A stretch of 39,799 nt of DNA from Pseudomonadota bacterium (GCA_029555385.1 JAKPSH010000058.1:1-39799); one strand, 5' to 3'; positions 16,198-26,085 are shown, numbered from the stretch's first letter. A program made the numbers and translations. Notes: generated by a model not told the origin, from the sequence alone.

Positions 16198-19100
16198 GTG
16201 CTGTCAAGATTCTTTTTAGACCGTCCGGTTTTTGCGTGGGTCATCGCGATCGTCCTCATGGTGCTGGGCGTTCTGGCGATCCATAATCTGCCGATCTCCC
16301 AATATCCGCCCATTGCCCCCCCCTCCATCGCGATTGCGACTTTCTATCCGGGCGCTTCCGCAGAAACCGTCGAAAACAGCGTAACCCAGATCATTGAACA
16401 AAAGATGACGGGCTTCGATGATATGCTGTATCTTTCCGGCACAAGCGATTCGTCCGGATCTTCGCGTATTGAACTGACTTTTAAGCCAGGAACCGATCCC
16501 GACTTGGCCTGGGCTAAAGTGCAGAACAAGCTTCAGCTTGCCATGGCCAGCCTCCCGGATGTCGTGCAGCGCGCGGGCGTCAAAGTCAGCAAGTCCACCA
16601 GAAATTGGCTGCTGATCGTTGGACTCGTCTCTGAAGACGGCAGCATGGACGGCAACGACTTGCGCGACTATGCTCAGTCCAATCTGGAAAAGGTCCTTGC
16701 GCGCGTACCCGGAGTCGGCGAAGTTGAACCGTTCGGCTCCCAATATGCAATGCGCGTTTGGCTCAACCCGGACAAGCTGACCGATTACCATCTGACAATC
16801 GACGACATAATCATGGCGCTTCGCGCCTATAACGTAGAGGTATCCGCCGGGCAATTTGGTGCGATACCTGCGGTGGAAGGTCAGCGACTTAACGCCTCGA
16901 TTGTCATTCAAAACCTACTGCAAACACCGGAAGAGTTTGCTGCGATCCCGCTGCGCATCAACCCGGACGGCTCGATTGTTCGCGTCAAGGATGTAGGCCG
17001 CACGGAACTTGGAACCGAATCATACGACATCCAAGCCTTTTACAACGGCAAACCGTCAGCAGCGATGGCCATTCGGCAGGCGCCGGGCGCCAATGCCTTG
17101 GATACCGCCGATGCAGTAAAAAAACGGCTTGAGGAGATGAGCCGTTTCTTTCCGCCAGGAATGAAGGTCATCTACCCTTACGATACTACGCCGTTTGTTA
17201 AGGTCGCGATTAACGAAGTTGTTCAGACATTGTTTGAAGCAATCGTTCTTGTATTTCTCGTGATGTGGCTTTTCATGGGCAACATCCGGGCGACCTTGAT
17301 TCCAACAATAGCTGTTCCGGTGGTACTGCTGGGCACGTTTGCGGTACTTGGCGCGTTCGGCTACTCAATCAATATGCTCACCATGTTTGCCATGGTGCTC
17401 GCTATCGGCTTGTTAGTCGACGATGCGATTGTGGTCGTGGAAAACGTCGAGCGGATAATGAGCGAGGAAGGACTCCCGCCTCGCGAAGCAACCGCCGCGT
17501 CAATGGAGCAAATTACCAGCGCGCTGATCGGCATCGGCCTTGTACTTTCCGCCGTATTCGGGCCGATGGCGTTCTTCCCTGGCTCAACCGGCGTCATCTA
17601 CCGCCAGTTTTCCATCACGATCATTGCCTCGATGCTGCTTTCGGTTGTCGTCGCCTTGATCCTTACCCCCGTGCTCTGCGCCTCGCTGCTCAAGCCCGTG
17701 CCAAAGGGACATGAACCAGCAGAAAACGCCCTCCCCTTACTGAGGCCCTTCTTCTTGTGGTTCGATCGCATATTCTTCGCTATCCGGGACCGATATATTC
17801 GAATAGTCGGCCATTCGCTCGCAAAAAAAGGGCGTTATTTAGCGATCTATCTCGCACTCGTCGGCGTGATTGGCTTTATCTTCATGAGACTTCCCACAGG
17901 TTATCTGCCGGATGAAGATCAAGGCATCATCATGGCGCAAATCATCCTGCCCACTGGCTCAACTTTAGAGCAAACTCAAGCAGTCGCCGCCAAAGCAGGG
18001 GAGCATTTTCGATACAAAGAAGACAACGCTGTAGAATCATGCTTGACAATTTCTGGAATCGGCTTTTCCGGAAGATCCCAGAATAACGGCATGGTGTTTG
18101 TCAAAATGCGGGATTGGGACCTGCGCCGCAAGCCTGAGCTGAAGGCGAAAGCAGTTGCTGGAAGGGCAATGGCCGCATTCTCGCAGATTCGTGAAGCACT
18201 TGTTTTTGCGTTTCCTCCGCCCGCGGTTTTTGAGCTGGGCAACGCTCGCGGCGTTGACTTTCAGTTGGTCGACCGCGGCGGCCTAGGCCATACGGCCCTG
18301 ATGAATGCGCGCAACCAGCTCCTCGGCATGGCAGCAAAAGATCCACGCCTGGCCAGCGTCCGGCCTAACGGCATGGAAGACGTGCCGGAATTTCGCGTTG
18401 ATGTAGACTGGGAAAAAGCAGGAGCGTTAGGGCTGCCCATTTCGGCGATTCACAGCACTATTTCCGCTGCCTTCGGCAGCGCATACGTCAACGACTTTAT
18501 TCAAGGCGGACGTGTGAAGCGGGTATATGTTCAGGCCGATGCCCCTTACCGCATGCTGCCTAAAGACTTGGAAAAGCTCTACGCACGAAACACAGCCGGG
18601 AAGATGGTGCCCCTATCATCATATGCATCTACGCGCTGGGTTACGGGTTCACCGCGACTCGAGCGCTACAACGGCTTTCCCAGTATGAACATCTGGGGCG
18701 AACCGGCACCAGGAAAAAGCTCCGGCGAGGCAATGCAGGCCATGGAAGAAATAGTAGCCAAACTGCCCCAAGGAATCGGCTATGACTGGACTGGCCTTTC
18801 TTTTCAGGAACGAATGGCAACAACTCAGGCACCGATTCTTTACGCTTTTTCCATTTTGGTCATCTTTCTTTGCGTAGCGGCGCTGTATGAAAGCTGGACT
18901 ATTCCTTTCGTTAATCTTCTCATGCTGCCGCTGGGAGTATTCGGTGCTCTGCTCGCAACGTATCTGCGCGGTTTGCCGAATGATGTATATTTCCAGATTG
19001 GTTTTCTGACAACTTTGGGGCTTTCTACAAAGAACGCCATTCTAATCATTCAATTCATCAAAGAGCAGCGGCGCCACGGAGAAAGTCTAGTTGAAGCGAC

Positions 19101-19347
19101 GCTGGCCGCCGTGAAGATCCGTTTTCGCCCGGTCATCATGACATCGCTTGCCTTCTTTTTCGGCACACTGCCTCTGGCCATTGCCTCCGGTGCCGGAGCC
19201 GGGGCGATGAATGCCATCGGCACTGCGGTCACCGGGGGCATGCTGTCGGCTACTTTTATTGACCTGGTTTTTATTCCGCTGTTCTTTGTGGTGATCTCCC
19301 GCATCTTTGGAGCGGAGCGGCATGCACAAACGCGGGAGGCCGTCTAA
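16198..19347 (+). CDS. RND multidrug efflux permease (AcrB/MexB, HAE1 family)
   Basis: A 1049-aa inner-membrane proton antiporter, full length for the HAE1 family. The N-terminus (FFLDRPVFAWVIAIV, then YPPIAPPSIAI) is characteristic. The proton-relay Asp pair is present in LLVDDAIVVVENVER, and the conserved Lys in GLSTKNAILIIQFIKE. Two blocks of membrane helices (about 340-540 and 870-1035) flank two large periplasmic loops. The start is GTG with GAGGG 6 bases upstream. Most similar in style to pumps exporting hydrophobic drugs, solvents and dyes; the actual substrates cannot be read from sequence. Confidence 0.96.
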   Translation: MLSRFFLDRPVFAWVIAIVLMVLGVLAIHNLPISQYPPIAPPSIAIATFYPGASAETVENSVTQIIEQKMTGFDDMLYLSGTSDSSGSSRIELTFKPGTDPDLAWAKVQNKLQLAMASLPDVVQRAGVKVSKSTRNWLLIVGLVSEDGSMDGNDLRDYAQSNLEKVLARVPGVGEVEPFGSQYAMRVWLNPDKLTDYHLTIDDIIMALRAYNVEVSAGQFGAIPAVEGQRLNASIVIQNLLQTPEEFAAIPLRINPDGSIVRVKDVGRTELGTESYDIQAFYNGKPSAAMAIRQAPGANALDTADAVKKRLEEMSRFFPPGMKVIYPYDTTPFVKVAINEVVQTLFEAIVLVFLVMWLFMGNIRATLIPTIAVPVVLLGTFAVLGAFGYSINMLTMFAMVLAIGLLVDDAIVVVENVERIMSEEGLPPREATAASMEQITSALIGIGLVLSAVFGPMAFFPGSTGVIYRQFSITIIASMLLSVVVALILTPVLCASLLKPVPKGHEPAENALPLLRPFFLWFDRIFFAIRDRYIRIVGHSLAKKGRYLAIYLALVGVIGFIFMRLPTGYLPDEDQGIIMAQIILPTGSTLEQTQAVAAKAGEHFRYKEDNAVESCLTISGIGFSGRSQNNGMVFVKMRDWDLRRKPELKAKAVAGRAMAAFSQIREALVFAFPPPAVFELGNARGVDFQLVDRGGLGHTALMNARNQLLGMAAKDPRLASVRPNGMEDVPEFRVDVDWEKAGALGLPISAIHSTISAAFGSAYVNDFIQGGRVKRVYVQADAPYRMLPKDLEKLYARNTAGKMVPLSSYASTRWVTGSPRLERYNGFPSMNIWGEPAPGKSSGEAMQAMEEIVAKLPQGIGYDWTGLSFQERMATTQAPILYAFSILVIFLCVAALYESWTIPFVNLLMLPLGVFGALLATYLRGLPNDVYFQIGFLTTLGLSTKNAILIIQFIKEQRRHGESLVEATLAAVKIRFRPVIMTSLAFFFGTLPLAIASGAGAGAMNAIGTAVTGGMLSATFIDLVFIPLFFVVISRIFGAERHAQTREAV

Positions 19348-19348
19348 A

Positions 19349-20767
19349 ATGAACCATAGATTCATCACTGCATTATTCTGTCTCGGCCTGATTTGCTTGC
19401 TTGACGCATGCACGCTTGCGCCGGAGTATATCCGCCCGGACGCACCGGTTCCACCCGAATGGCCCAAGGGACGGGCATATAACGCCGACGAGCAACAAAA
19501 AGACACACCATTTGGCGGCACGCTGCGCTGGGAAGAGTTTTTTACAGATGATAATCTACGCAAACTGATCGCCATGGCGCTGGCCAACAACCGCGACCTG
19601 CGGATTGCCGCATTAAATGTAGAATTATCACGCGCGCTTTATGGCATTCAGCGCGATGCGCTTTACCCGTCAGTTTATGCAACCGGCAGCGCGAGCAAAA
19701 CGCGTGCATCAGGTGAACTTACGGAGCCCGGACAAACCCGCACCAGCGAAAGGTACAGCCTCAGCCTCGGATCTATCGCATGGGAAATCGACTTTTTCGG
19801 CCGCATTCGAAGCCTAAAAGACAAGGCTCTGGAAGAATATTTAGCCAGTGAGCACGCACGGAGCAGCGCGCAAATTTTGCTGGTATCGACAGTGGCTGAC
19901 GCGTATCTCGCACTTGCCGCAGACAGGGAGAATCTTGCTCTGGCAGAGAATACGTTGCAGACGCAGAAAGCGACTTTTGCCATGGTGCAGCGGCAATTCG
20001 ACCTCGGTATTGCGAACGATTTGTCCTTGCGCCAAGCACAGACCCAGGTTGAGACCGCCCGCCGCGCTGTCGCTGGCTATACGCAGCAAGCGGCAAGAGA
20101 TGAAAACGCACTTACTATTTTATTGGGCGGCACCCCCGCCCCCAGAGAACTACTGCCCTCAGACCTAGGCAGCATTAGCCCGCCTAAGTATATTTCCGCC
20201 GGCACTTCTTCGGAAGTCTTACTAGGCCGGCCGGATGTGCTTCAGGCGGAGGCGGCACTCAGAGCAGTAAATGCTGAAATCGGTGCCGCGCGGGCTGCGT
20301 TCTTTCCGCGGATTACCTTGACTACCACTTATGGCACGGCAAGCGAAGAACTGGGCAGTTTATTTAATTCGCATACCGGAACTTGGTCCTACGCGCCGCA
20401 AATAACCATGCCTATTTTTGATGCCCGCACCTGGTCAGCCCTCAAAGCAACAAAAGTGCAGCGGGAAATTGCCGTAACGCAATACGAAAAGACCGTGCAG
20501 AATGCATTTAGAGACGTTGCCGATGCTCTGGCTGTGCGCGGCACTGTCAATGAACAGCTTGCCGCGCAGCAGGCGCTGGTCGATGCCCTGGCCGAAGTCC
20601 ATCGCCTCTCTTTGCAGCGCTACGAGAAGGGAATAGACAGCTACCTCAGCGTATTGGATGCGCAGCGCTTTCTCTTTGCCGGCCAGCAAGCGCTGATCGG
20701 CTTTCATTTAGCTAGTCTCGCCAGTCAAGTAAGGTTCTACGCCGTTTTAGGCGGCGGCGCACAGTGA
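19349..20767 (+). CDS. RND efflux outer-membrane lipoprotein (OprM/NodT family)
   Basis: A 472-aa TolC-like channel. The lipobox gives Cys21 (LLDAC), followed by the family's TLAPEYIRPDAPVP. Two internally related helical halves carry the usual patterns: RWEEFFTDDNLRKLIAMALANNRDLRIA, a GRIRSLKD segment, then LLGRPDVLQAEAALRAVNAEIGAARAAFFPRITLT. The ATG at 19349 lies one base after the permease stop, with GGGAGG nine bases upstream inside that gene. An upstream in-frame ATG at 19307 is unlikely because it would bury the signal peptide. It completes the three-part pump. Confidence 0.95.
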   Translation: MNHRFITALFCLGLICLLDACTLAPEYIRPDAPVPPEWPKGRAYNADEQQKDTPFGGTLRWEEFFTDDNLRKLIAMALANNRDLRIAALNVELSRALYGIQRDALYPSVYATGSASKTRASGELTEPGQTRTSERYSLSLGSIAWEIDFFGRIRSLKDKALEEYLASEHARSSAQILLVSTVADAYLALAADRENLALAENTLQTQKATFAMVQRQFDLGIANDLSLRQAQTQVETARRAVAGYTQQAARDENALTILLGGTPAPRELLPSDLGSISPPKYISAGTSSEVLLGRPDVLQAEAALRAVNAEIGAARAAFFPRITLTTTYGTASEELGSLFNSHTGTWSYAPQITMPIFDARTWSALKATKVQREIAVTQYEKTVQNAFRDVADALAVRGTVNEQLAAQQALVDALAEVHRLSLQRYEKGIDSYLSVLDAQRFLFAGQQALIGFHLASLASQVRFYAVLGGGAQ

Positions 20768-20815
20768 AACTGGCATTTCGTCTTTTCTTATACCTGGCAT
20801 CAAATCGAACAATTC

Positions 20816-20844
20816 TTGCCTAATAGGTTAACCCGCTTTATTAT
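20816..20844 (+). promoter_or_regulatory. Sigma70-type promoter for the symporter gene
   Basis: TTGCCT (20816-20821) and TATTAT (20839-20844) are separated by 17 bases, with the symporter ATG 28 bases beyond. The -10 box is the same as that of the efflux operon promoter at 14230. It implies that the symporter is transcribed separately from the pump. Confidence 0.55.
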
Positions 20845-20872
20845 CCTCCCAAAACAGAAGCAATAATCTATC

Positions 20873-22408
20873 ATGCATGCGCTCTCTTCATCGGCCGGCT
20901 ATAGGCTAATTATCTTTTTCGGGTCGGCAATGATTATACTTACTTACGCTGCATCACGCAGCGAACGCTGGACAAAAAGCGGAACAGGATTTCTTGTCGC
21001 TTGGCGCAACGTTTCTTGGAAGTTGATGGGTCCCAGCATCGCCGCTTCTTGGATCTGGGCGCCGGCCTTGTTTATCAGCGTCCAGAAGTCATACGAATTG
21101 GGGCTGCCCGGAATCTTCTGGTTCACGGCGCCGAATGTGCTTGCTTTAGTGATCTTCGCCTTTCTCGCACCGCGCATCCGGCAGAGGATTCCCGGCGGAT
21201 ATACGCTTCCGGACTGGATTCGCTACCGGCTGGAAAGCGAGACGGTCCACAAAGTTTATCTTGTTCCTTACATCTGGTACCAGGTGATGGCGGTAACAGT
21301 GCAGATTTTTGTCGGCGGTCTAATGCTCAATTATCTCACTGGAATTTCGCTTAATTTATTGATGATCCTTCTGCTTCTTATTTGTTTGGCTTATTCGCTG
21401 ATCTCGGGTCTGCGTGCCTCAGTTATCACAGATCTGGTGCAGATGACGTTTATAATCCTGGGTGTTCTTGTTGTCCCGCCTTGGGTGGCGTGGCAAGCCG
21501 GCTGGCCGGCGGTAATGAGAGGGCTGGGCGGCATTGCGGGAAATACCAATATATTCGATGCGGACATTGCGTTTTCCTTCGGCATCGTCACCTCGATCGG
21601 CTTGATTGCTGGCGCTGTCTCTGACCAGCAATACTGGCAGCGTGCCTTTGCCATCAAACAGAAAGATCTTATCCCAGCTTATGTTTTCGGCGGGTGTTTA
21701 TTCGGCATTGTTCCAGTTCTTCTCTCAATATTAGGTTTTACCGCAGCAAATCCCGATCTCGGCATTGCCCTGCCCCAAGGCACAGGATTGCCGATGATCG
21801 GAATTGAAGTTGTGCTGCGGCTGCTGCCCCTTTCGGCCGCAGTGCTGTTTGTTATTATGCTCCTTTGCGGATTGATGAGCACGCTTGATTCAGGCATGTG
21901 CGCGGCAAGCTCGCTTTACGCGATCGATCTCGCGGCATTACCGGAGGAGCAGCGTGAAGTGCTTGCTAAAGAACGCTCCGGCGCATTACTCAACAAGCAG
22001 GAACAACGTATAAAAGATGAGCTGGACAAGACAACCGTCAGCCGGGCGCGCACCGGAATGTATCTGGTTTCATTGCTGGGCTTGTGCTTGGCTTTTGTTG
22101 TCCAGCATTTGTTTTCTCTTGATCGGCTGTGGTGGATTTTTAACGGCGTTGCTTCATGCTTTGTTGTCCCCACCGTCCTCAGTCTCTACTACGACAGGCT
22201 GAGTGCCAAAGGCGTTATTTCAGGCATCTGCTTGGCGGCTTTCGGCATGGCCGCGTTTATCTACGGCAACTGGGTTAAAAACGATGAGCTTACCGTGTAC
22301 AGCGCTGTTTTCATTATTGCGGCAAGCTTGATCTGCTGCTTCGTCTTCCCGCGCAAAGAGCCTTGGATCCCCTTACAGCGAAGGCCCGCCGCGCATATTC
22401 AAGAGTGA
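20873..22408 (+). CDS. Sodium:solute symporter (SSS family)
   Basis: A 511-aa polytopic inner-membrane protein with about 13 hydrophobic segments. Features of the SSS fold include SWIWAPALFISVQKSYELG in the early helices, GGYTLPDWIRYR after the second or third helix (the family's loop position), SLISGLRASVITDLVQM, SDQQYWQRAFAIKQ and LLCGLMSTLDSGMCAASSLYAIDL, which contains the conserved Ser/Thr of the sodium site. A hydrophilic loop at about 355-390 interrupts the helices. Sequence style is nearer to the urea/DUR3-like and proline/pantothenate branches, but the substrate cannot be assigned. The stop overlaps the end of the convergent downstream gene by 10 bases. Confidence 0.85.
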   Translation: MHALSSSAGYRLIIFFGSAMIILTYAASRSERWTKSGTGFLVAWRNVSWKLMGPSIAASWIWAPALFISVQKSYELGLPGIFWFTAPNVLALVIFAFLAPRIRQRIPGGYTLPDWIRYRLESETVHKVYLVPYIWYQVMAVTVQIFVGGLMLNYLTGISLNLLMILLLLICLAYSLISGLRASVITDLVQMTFIILGVLVVPPWVAWQAGWPAVMRGLGGIAGNTNIFDADIAFSFGIVTSIGLIAGAVSDQQYWQRAFAIKQKDLIPAYVFGGCLFGIVPVLLSILGFTAANPDLGIALPQGTGLPMIGIEVVLRLLPLSAAVLFVIMLLCGLMSTLDSGMCAASSLYAIDLAALPEEQREVLAKERSGALLNKQEQRIKDELDKTTVSRARTGMYLVSLLGLCLAFVVQHLFSLDRLWWIFNGVASCFVVPTVLSLYYDRLSAKGVISGICLAAFGMAAFIYGNWVKNDELTVYSAVFIIAASLICCFVFPRKEPWIPLQRRPAAHIQE

Positions 22409-23706
22409 TGATGCCCCGAGCAGTGCTCGGGATGCCACTGATTCATATGCTCTTTGTGTGTCTTCAGGTAAGCTCCCGGCTTATAAAATTTGTCGTAGAA
22501 ATCCAAGTCAAGATGATGGGCCTGCAGGTAAGTGATAACCAGGGTTGATGGAACGGTCCCTGGGAACTTTCCGAAGGTATCATAAATATACTGAGCTTGC
22601 ATCGCGATGCACTCCTGAAATTCTTCGCTATGCACCATTGCTGCCGAACGCACACGCTGTGCATCTCTCCATGGTCCGGGCGTTGCTGGGTGAAATGGTC
22701 CTCCCTCTCCGAATTTGCGCCGGCAAACTGCCGCAACGGCATCTTTCATCTCTCGGAAATGGGGCGGGCAGAAGCCCTCCATCACACCCGCTAAACCAGT
22801 TGGATTTGGATAAGGCCAGCGATCGTCGGTATCATAACGGAATCCCAGTCCCGCAGCCGCTGGGTTTCCGCTTGCACCAAGCATCGAAAAGGGATCAATG
22901 CCATTAAACATCCAACCGCCGAGTCCCATCGCCTGCAACATTAAGGCTCCGGCATAACAGCTGCAAGCAAGTTCAACCGTAAGTTCAGCGAGCGACCACT
23001 GCTCAACAAAACTAATCGGCCACGTATTTGCAGTATCCACGAGGCTGCTGAATTTTTCTATCCCGGGAATGGAACGCCGGTTCCGATCATCAGTCAGGAC
23101 CAGGCCGTTTTGCAGCATGTAACAGAGGTTGAGCAGTACATGCTGCGCGAGGTCACCCACTGGTATAACCAAGAGCGTACCCGGTTTGTTGACGACCCAT
23201 GTATTGTGCGGCTCGACATAAGGCGGTTCGGAGGGCAGCTCAAGGCGCCCGTCATGAATCTTCCTTATCTGCTGCTTTAAAGCTGCAATCATCCCCTCGA
23301 TCTCAAGCTGTCCTTCTTCGTTCCGGCCGGCAGACGCTGGCGCATCACGGTTCTCAAGCAAGTATAGTCCGCTGTCATCCGTGAAAAACGTCTTGCTCGT
23401 GTGGAAACCAGCCGATGAAGGAAAGGTCCGCCCGCCCGCCGCTCCTGCATAGTTTGAAAGATGGGGCGAATAGCGTTTGGCCCGGTAAATCATATGATGC
23501 CAGCCCGTATTGCCCGCACAGGCTCCGATTACAAGCAGTTTCTCCAGTTCCGACAGGGGCATTACGTCTGCTTGCGACTTATAGGCAAACACACCATCCG
23601 GTATCTCCGCCCCTAAGAAAAACCGCCGCGAACGGCGCCCAACGAGTGCATCAAGCAAACCAAAGCCCAGCATTTCTTGGAAACCCGGCGGAATAGGCAT
23701 ATCCAT
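22399..23706 (-). CDS. Nitroreductase-like protein with His-rich C-terminus, function unknown
   Basis: A 435-aa cytoplasmic-looking protein without signal peptide. GRRSRRFFLGAEIPDG near residue 23, LEKLLVIGACAGNTGWHH, RTFPSSAGFHTSKTFFTDDSGLYLL and ELACSCYAGALMLQAMGLGGW follow the pattern of FMN-dependent nitroreductase/SagB-type folds (an RRS entry, an 'R-PS-G' block, a late helix with a Gly pair). The match is distant and the FMN-binding residues are uncertain. The C-terminus is strikingly His-rich (six His in the last 20 residues, ending HCSGHHHS), suggesting metal binding. GGGAGG lies 12 bases before the ATG. It is convergent with the symporter and upstream of nothing co-directional within 1.3 kb, so it appears monocistronic. 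Confidence 0.55.
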   Translation of the reverse strand: MDMPIPPGFQEMLGFGLLDALVGRRSRRFFLGAEIPDGVFAYKSQADVMPLSELEKLLVIGACAGNTGWHHMIYRAKRYSPHLSNYAGAAGGRTFPSSAGFHTSKTFFTDDSGLYLLENRDAPASAGRNEEGQLEIEGMIAALKQQIRKIHDGRLELPSEPPYVEPHNTWVVNKPGTLLVIPVGDLAQHVLLNLCYMLQNGLVLTDDRNRRSIPGIEKFSSLVDTANTWPISFVEQWSLAELTVELACSCYAGALMLQAMGLGGWMFNGIDPFSMLGASGNPAAAGLGFRYDTDDRWPYPNPTGLAGVMEGFCPPHFREMKDAVAAVCRRKFGEGGPFHPATPGPWRDAQRVRSAAMVHSEEFQECIAMQAQYIYDTFGKFPGTVPSTLVITYLQAHHLDLDFYDKFYKPGAYLKTHKEHMNQWHPEHCSGHHHS

Positions 23707-23745
23707 AGCTCACCAGCGCCTCCCAATTTCAGTTGAACAGACTCC

Positions 23746-23762
23746 ATCGCATGTCATGCGAT
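23746..23762. other. Small perfect hairpin upstream of the nitroreductase-like gene
   Basis: ATCGCAT and ATGCGAT flank GTC in the 171-bp space between the nitroreductase-like gene and the double binding protein gene. It lies about 40 bases upstream of the former's start, so it could be an operator for it. No T-run makes it a terminator. Confidence 0.35.
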
Positions 23763-23877
23763 TATCTTCAGGTGAAACGTCGACAGCAACCACGGACCTG
23801 CTTTTTTTGGTGATCTAAAGTATTAAAGCTGGCGCTGAGCTGGCTTTTTCGAACTACCTGGCCGTAGCACGCGGCCG

Positions 23878-26040
23878 TTATTGCACCAACTCGAACTCTT
23901 TGTTGACAATGCGGAATACTGCAAGTTCGTAGTTTATGTCACCGCAGTCGTCAAATGAAATACTGCTCGATGCCCCAGGATAATCACGAACTTGAAAAAG
24001 ATAATCTCTGGCGCAAGAAGTATCAGCGCCGCCGCAATATTTGAGCGCCGCGGCCAGCAAATTCATGGCATCATAGGACCTCGCAGAATAATGATTAATC
24101 GCCCCCGGATCGCTCCCGTAGCGTGCCACATACGCATGGCGGAAGTCGCGGGCTGCGGAGCTGTTCGATGGCTTCGGCAAAACCAGCTGCACTCCCTCGG
24201 CGAGGTCCCCCACTAAATCAAAAAAATTACGCCCGCCATACACGGCACCGGCAGCAATTACGGGATCCTTTATGTGCAGCTCTTTGAGCTGCCGCAGAAC
24301 GACAGCACCTTCCGCAGGAAGCGACACAAGGACAATAATCTCCGGGCGATTTGCGCGCAGACGCGTAAGCTGCGTGCGAAAATCTGCGCCGCCGGGGTCA
24401 AAAGTATCCTCAAAAACAATATGGCCGCCGCGTTCGCTCAGCGACTTGCTAAACGCTTCGCCAATACCGATGCCGTAATCGTGATTGATTTTGAGCAGCG
24501 CAGTACGCGCACCCAAACCCGATGCGACAACTCGTTCGGCCAAGAATATCCCTTCCGCCACACCTGAGTGAAAAACACGAAAGGTATGATCCCCGGGCGT
24601 CCGATAAGACGGTGTCGCGGTTGCTACTCCTATTTGAATCAGCCGCTGCTGATTTGTCACTGGGGCAAGGGCCACACCGACATTCGAACCCCAGGTTAAG
24701 ACAGCAAACAAATCGTATCGAGATGAAAGATTATTAAATGCATCAAGTGCGCCCCTTGCGTCACCGCGGCTATCTTCAATTCTGAACTCAAAGTCTTCGC
24801 GCCCTTGCGCGCGAAGGTTCTCCAGCGCCAGTTCAAATCCTCTCCGGCACCACTCACCCTGGTCTGCGCCGCTTCCCGAAAGCGGAAGCAGCGCGGCAAT
24901 TACCGGTGTGGTCTGGTTCTTCTTAAGCAGCTCTTCGCCGGCCAGCCTGACAAACTTGCCGCGATCAATCGTTTTTAAATACAAAGGCTTCACGGCATCA
25001 CCGCGCTCGTCAAACGAAAAGCGGCCGCTCGCCCCGTCATAGCCGCGCACCTTGTAAAGGCATTGTTTTAATTGCTCAGCTTGGCTCTGCTGTCTCAAAC
25101 ATGATGCCCCCAGCATAATGCCGTCGTAAGTATTGGCGGCCACTGCATCCGGCTCTTTACCAAAGCGCTGCACGTACTTCTCTGTAAACGCACGCACGGA
25201 AGGCGTACTGCTTGCCGCATCGTACGAATAAGCATACAACAAGCCTTCGGCAAGAGTGCCGGCGATGCGGACTATTTCATCACTTTCTACTCCGAAAGAG
25301 TAGAATTGCGGCTTAAACTTGAGCTGATCGGCCTGCACAAAAACGTGGCCAATCTGGCGGGGCGTAGCGAGCAGCAGCAAGTCTTTTACCCCTGATTTTT
25401 TTAAGCGCAAAAGCTGCGGGCGGAAATCAAGTTCCGCAGCATCGAACTCCTCCATTGAGCCTAGCTGTTTTCCGTTGGCCTTAAGAACCGGAGCAAAATG
25501 CTTAAGATAGGAAGGACTGAATGCTGTTTGAATCGCCAGCACTGCCAGTTCGACTCCATTCATCCTCTTGGCCACATGCGGCGCAAAAAACGGACCCTCC
25601 TGCGCTGAATTATGAATCGTCCGGAAGACATAATCGCCGGCTGTGGAGATTTCATCCGACTGTGCCCCCGGAGCAATAATTATCTTTTTTGCGCGCTCAG
25701 CAAGCGGCGCCACAGCCAAAACCTCCGACGAACCATAAGGTCCGACGATCAACGACACTCCATCAATTTCCACAAGCTTTTTAAAAGCCGTGACAGCCTT
25801 GGCCGGTTCATATCCGCTGTCTTCCAGAATAAACCTGATCATCCCCCCAGAGGAGCGAGCCAAATCTTCTTCTGCAGTCTCCGCTGCTTGCTTAATATAC
25901 GTTCCGCCATCTGAACGCGGCCCCGTAAGCGGCGCAATCACACCGATTGAAAAATCTGCCCGGCTTTCATGCGGAATTCCGTACAACACAAGAATAGTCA
26001 GACTCATTACTGTTGCAGTTGTCTTTACGCAGCTCCGCAT
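23878..26040 (-). CDS. Tandem double periplasmic binding protein (LivJ/type 1 fold twice)
   Basis: A 720-aa exported protein with two complete type-1 periplasmic-binding domains (branched-chain amino acid/LivJ-like) in one chain. Domain 1 is about 30-365 (FSIGVIAPLTGP opening) and domain 2 about 375-720 (PVIAALLPLSGSGADQG opening). Both end with the same signature: VRGYDGASGRFSFDERGD in the first and VRDYPGASSSISFDDCGD in the second. A signal peptide precedes domain 1. Ordinary members have a single domain of about 370-400 aa and lie beside ABC permeases; none is nearby. The start at 26040 was chosen because TAAGG lies 6 bases upstream; ATGs at 26043 and 26064 are alternatives. It is the last gene of the operon with the cysteine-rich and SPOR proteins. 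Confidence 0.85.
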   Translation of the reverse strand: MRSCVKTTATVMSLTILVLYGIPHESRADFSIGVIAPLTGPRSDGGTYIKQAAETAEEDLARSSGGMIRFILEDSGYEPAKAVTAFKKLVEIDGVSLIVGPYGSSEVLAVAPLAERAKKIIIAPGAQSDEISTAGDYVFRTIHNSAQEGPFFAPHVAKRMNGVELAVLAIQTAFSPSYLKHFAPVLKANGKQLGSMEEFDAAELDFRPQLLRLKKSGVKDLLLLATPRQIGHVFVQADQLKFKPQFYSFGVESDEIVRIAGTLAEGLLYAYSYDAASSTPSVRAFTEKYVQRFGKEPDAVAANTYDGIMLGASCLRQQSQAEQLKQCLYKVRGYDGASGRFSFDERGDAVKPLYLKTIDRGKFVRLAGEELLKKNQTTPVIAALLPLSGSGADQGEWCRRGFELALENLRAQGREDFEFRIEDSRGDARGALDAFNNLSSRYDLFAVLTWGSNVGVALAPVTNQQRLIQIGVATATPSYRTPGDHTFRVFHSGVAEGIFLAERVVASGLGARTALLKINHDYGIGIGEAFSKSLSERGGHIVFEDTFDPGGADFRTQLTRLRANRPEIIVLVSLPAEGAVVLRQLKELHIKDPVIAAGAVYGGRNFFDLVGDLAEGVQLVLPKPSNSSAARDFRHAYVARYGSDPGAINHYSARSYDAMNLLAAALKYCGGADTSCARDYLFQVRDYPGASSSISFDDCGDINYELAVFRIVNKEFELVQ

Positions 26041-26085
26041 CATCTTCCTTACGATTCGGTCCATTCGACCAGCCGCGATATCAGC

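Noticed and set aside
23823..23848. AAAGC...GCTTTTT stretch as terminator
   Set aside because: It pairs only with two wobbles on the + strand, where no gene needs terminating; on the minus strand the wobbles become mismatches.
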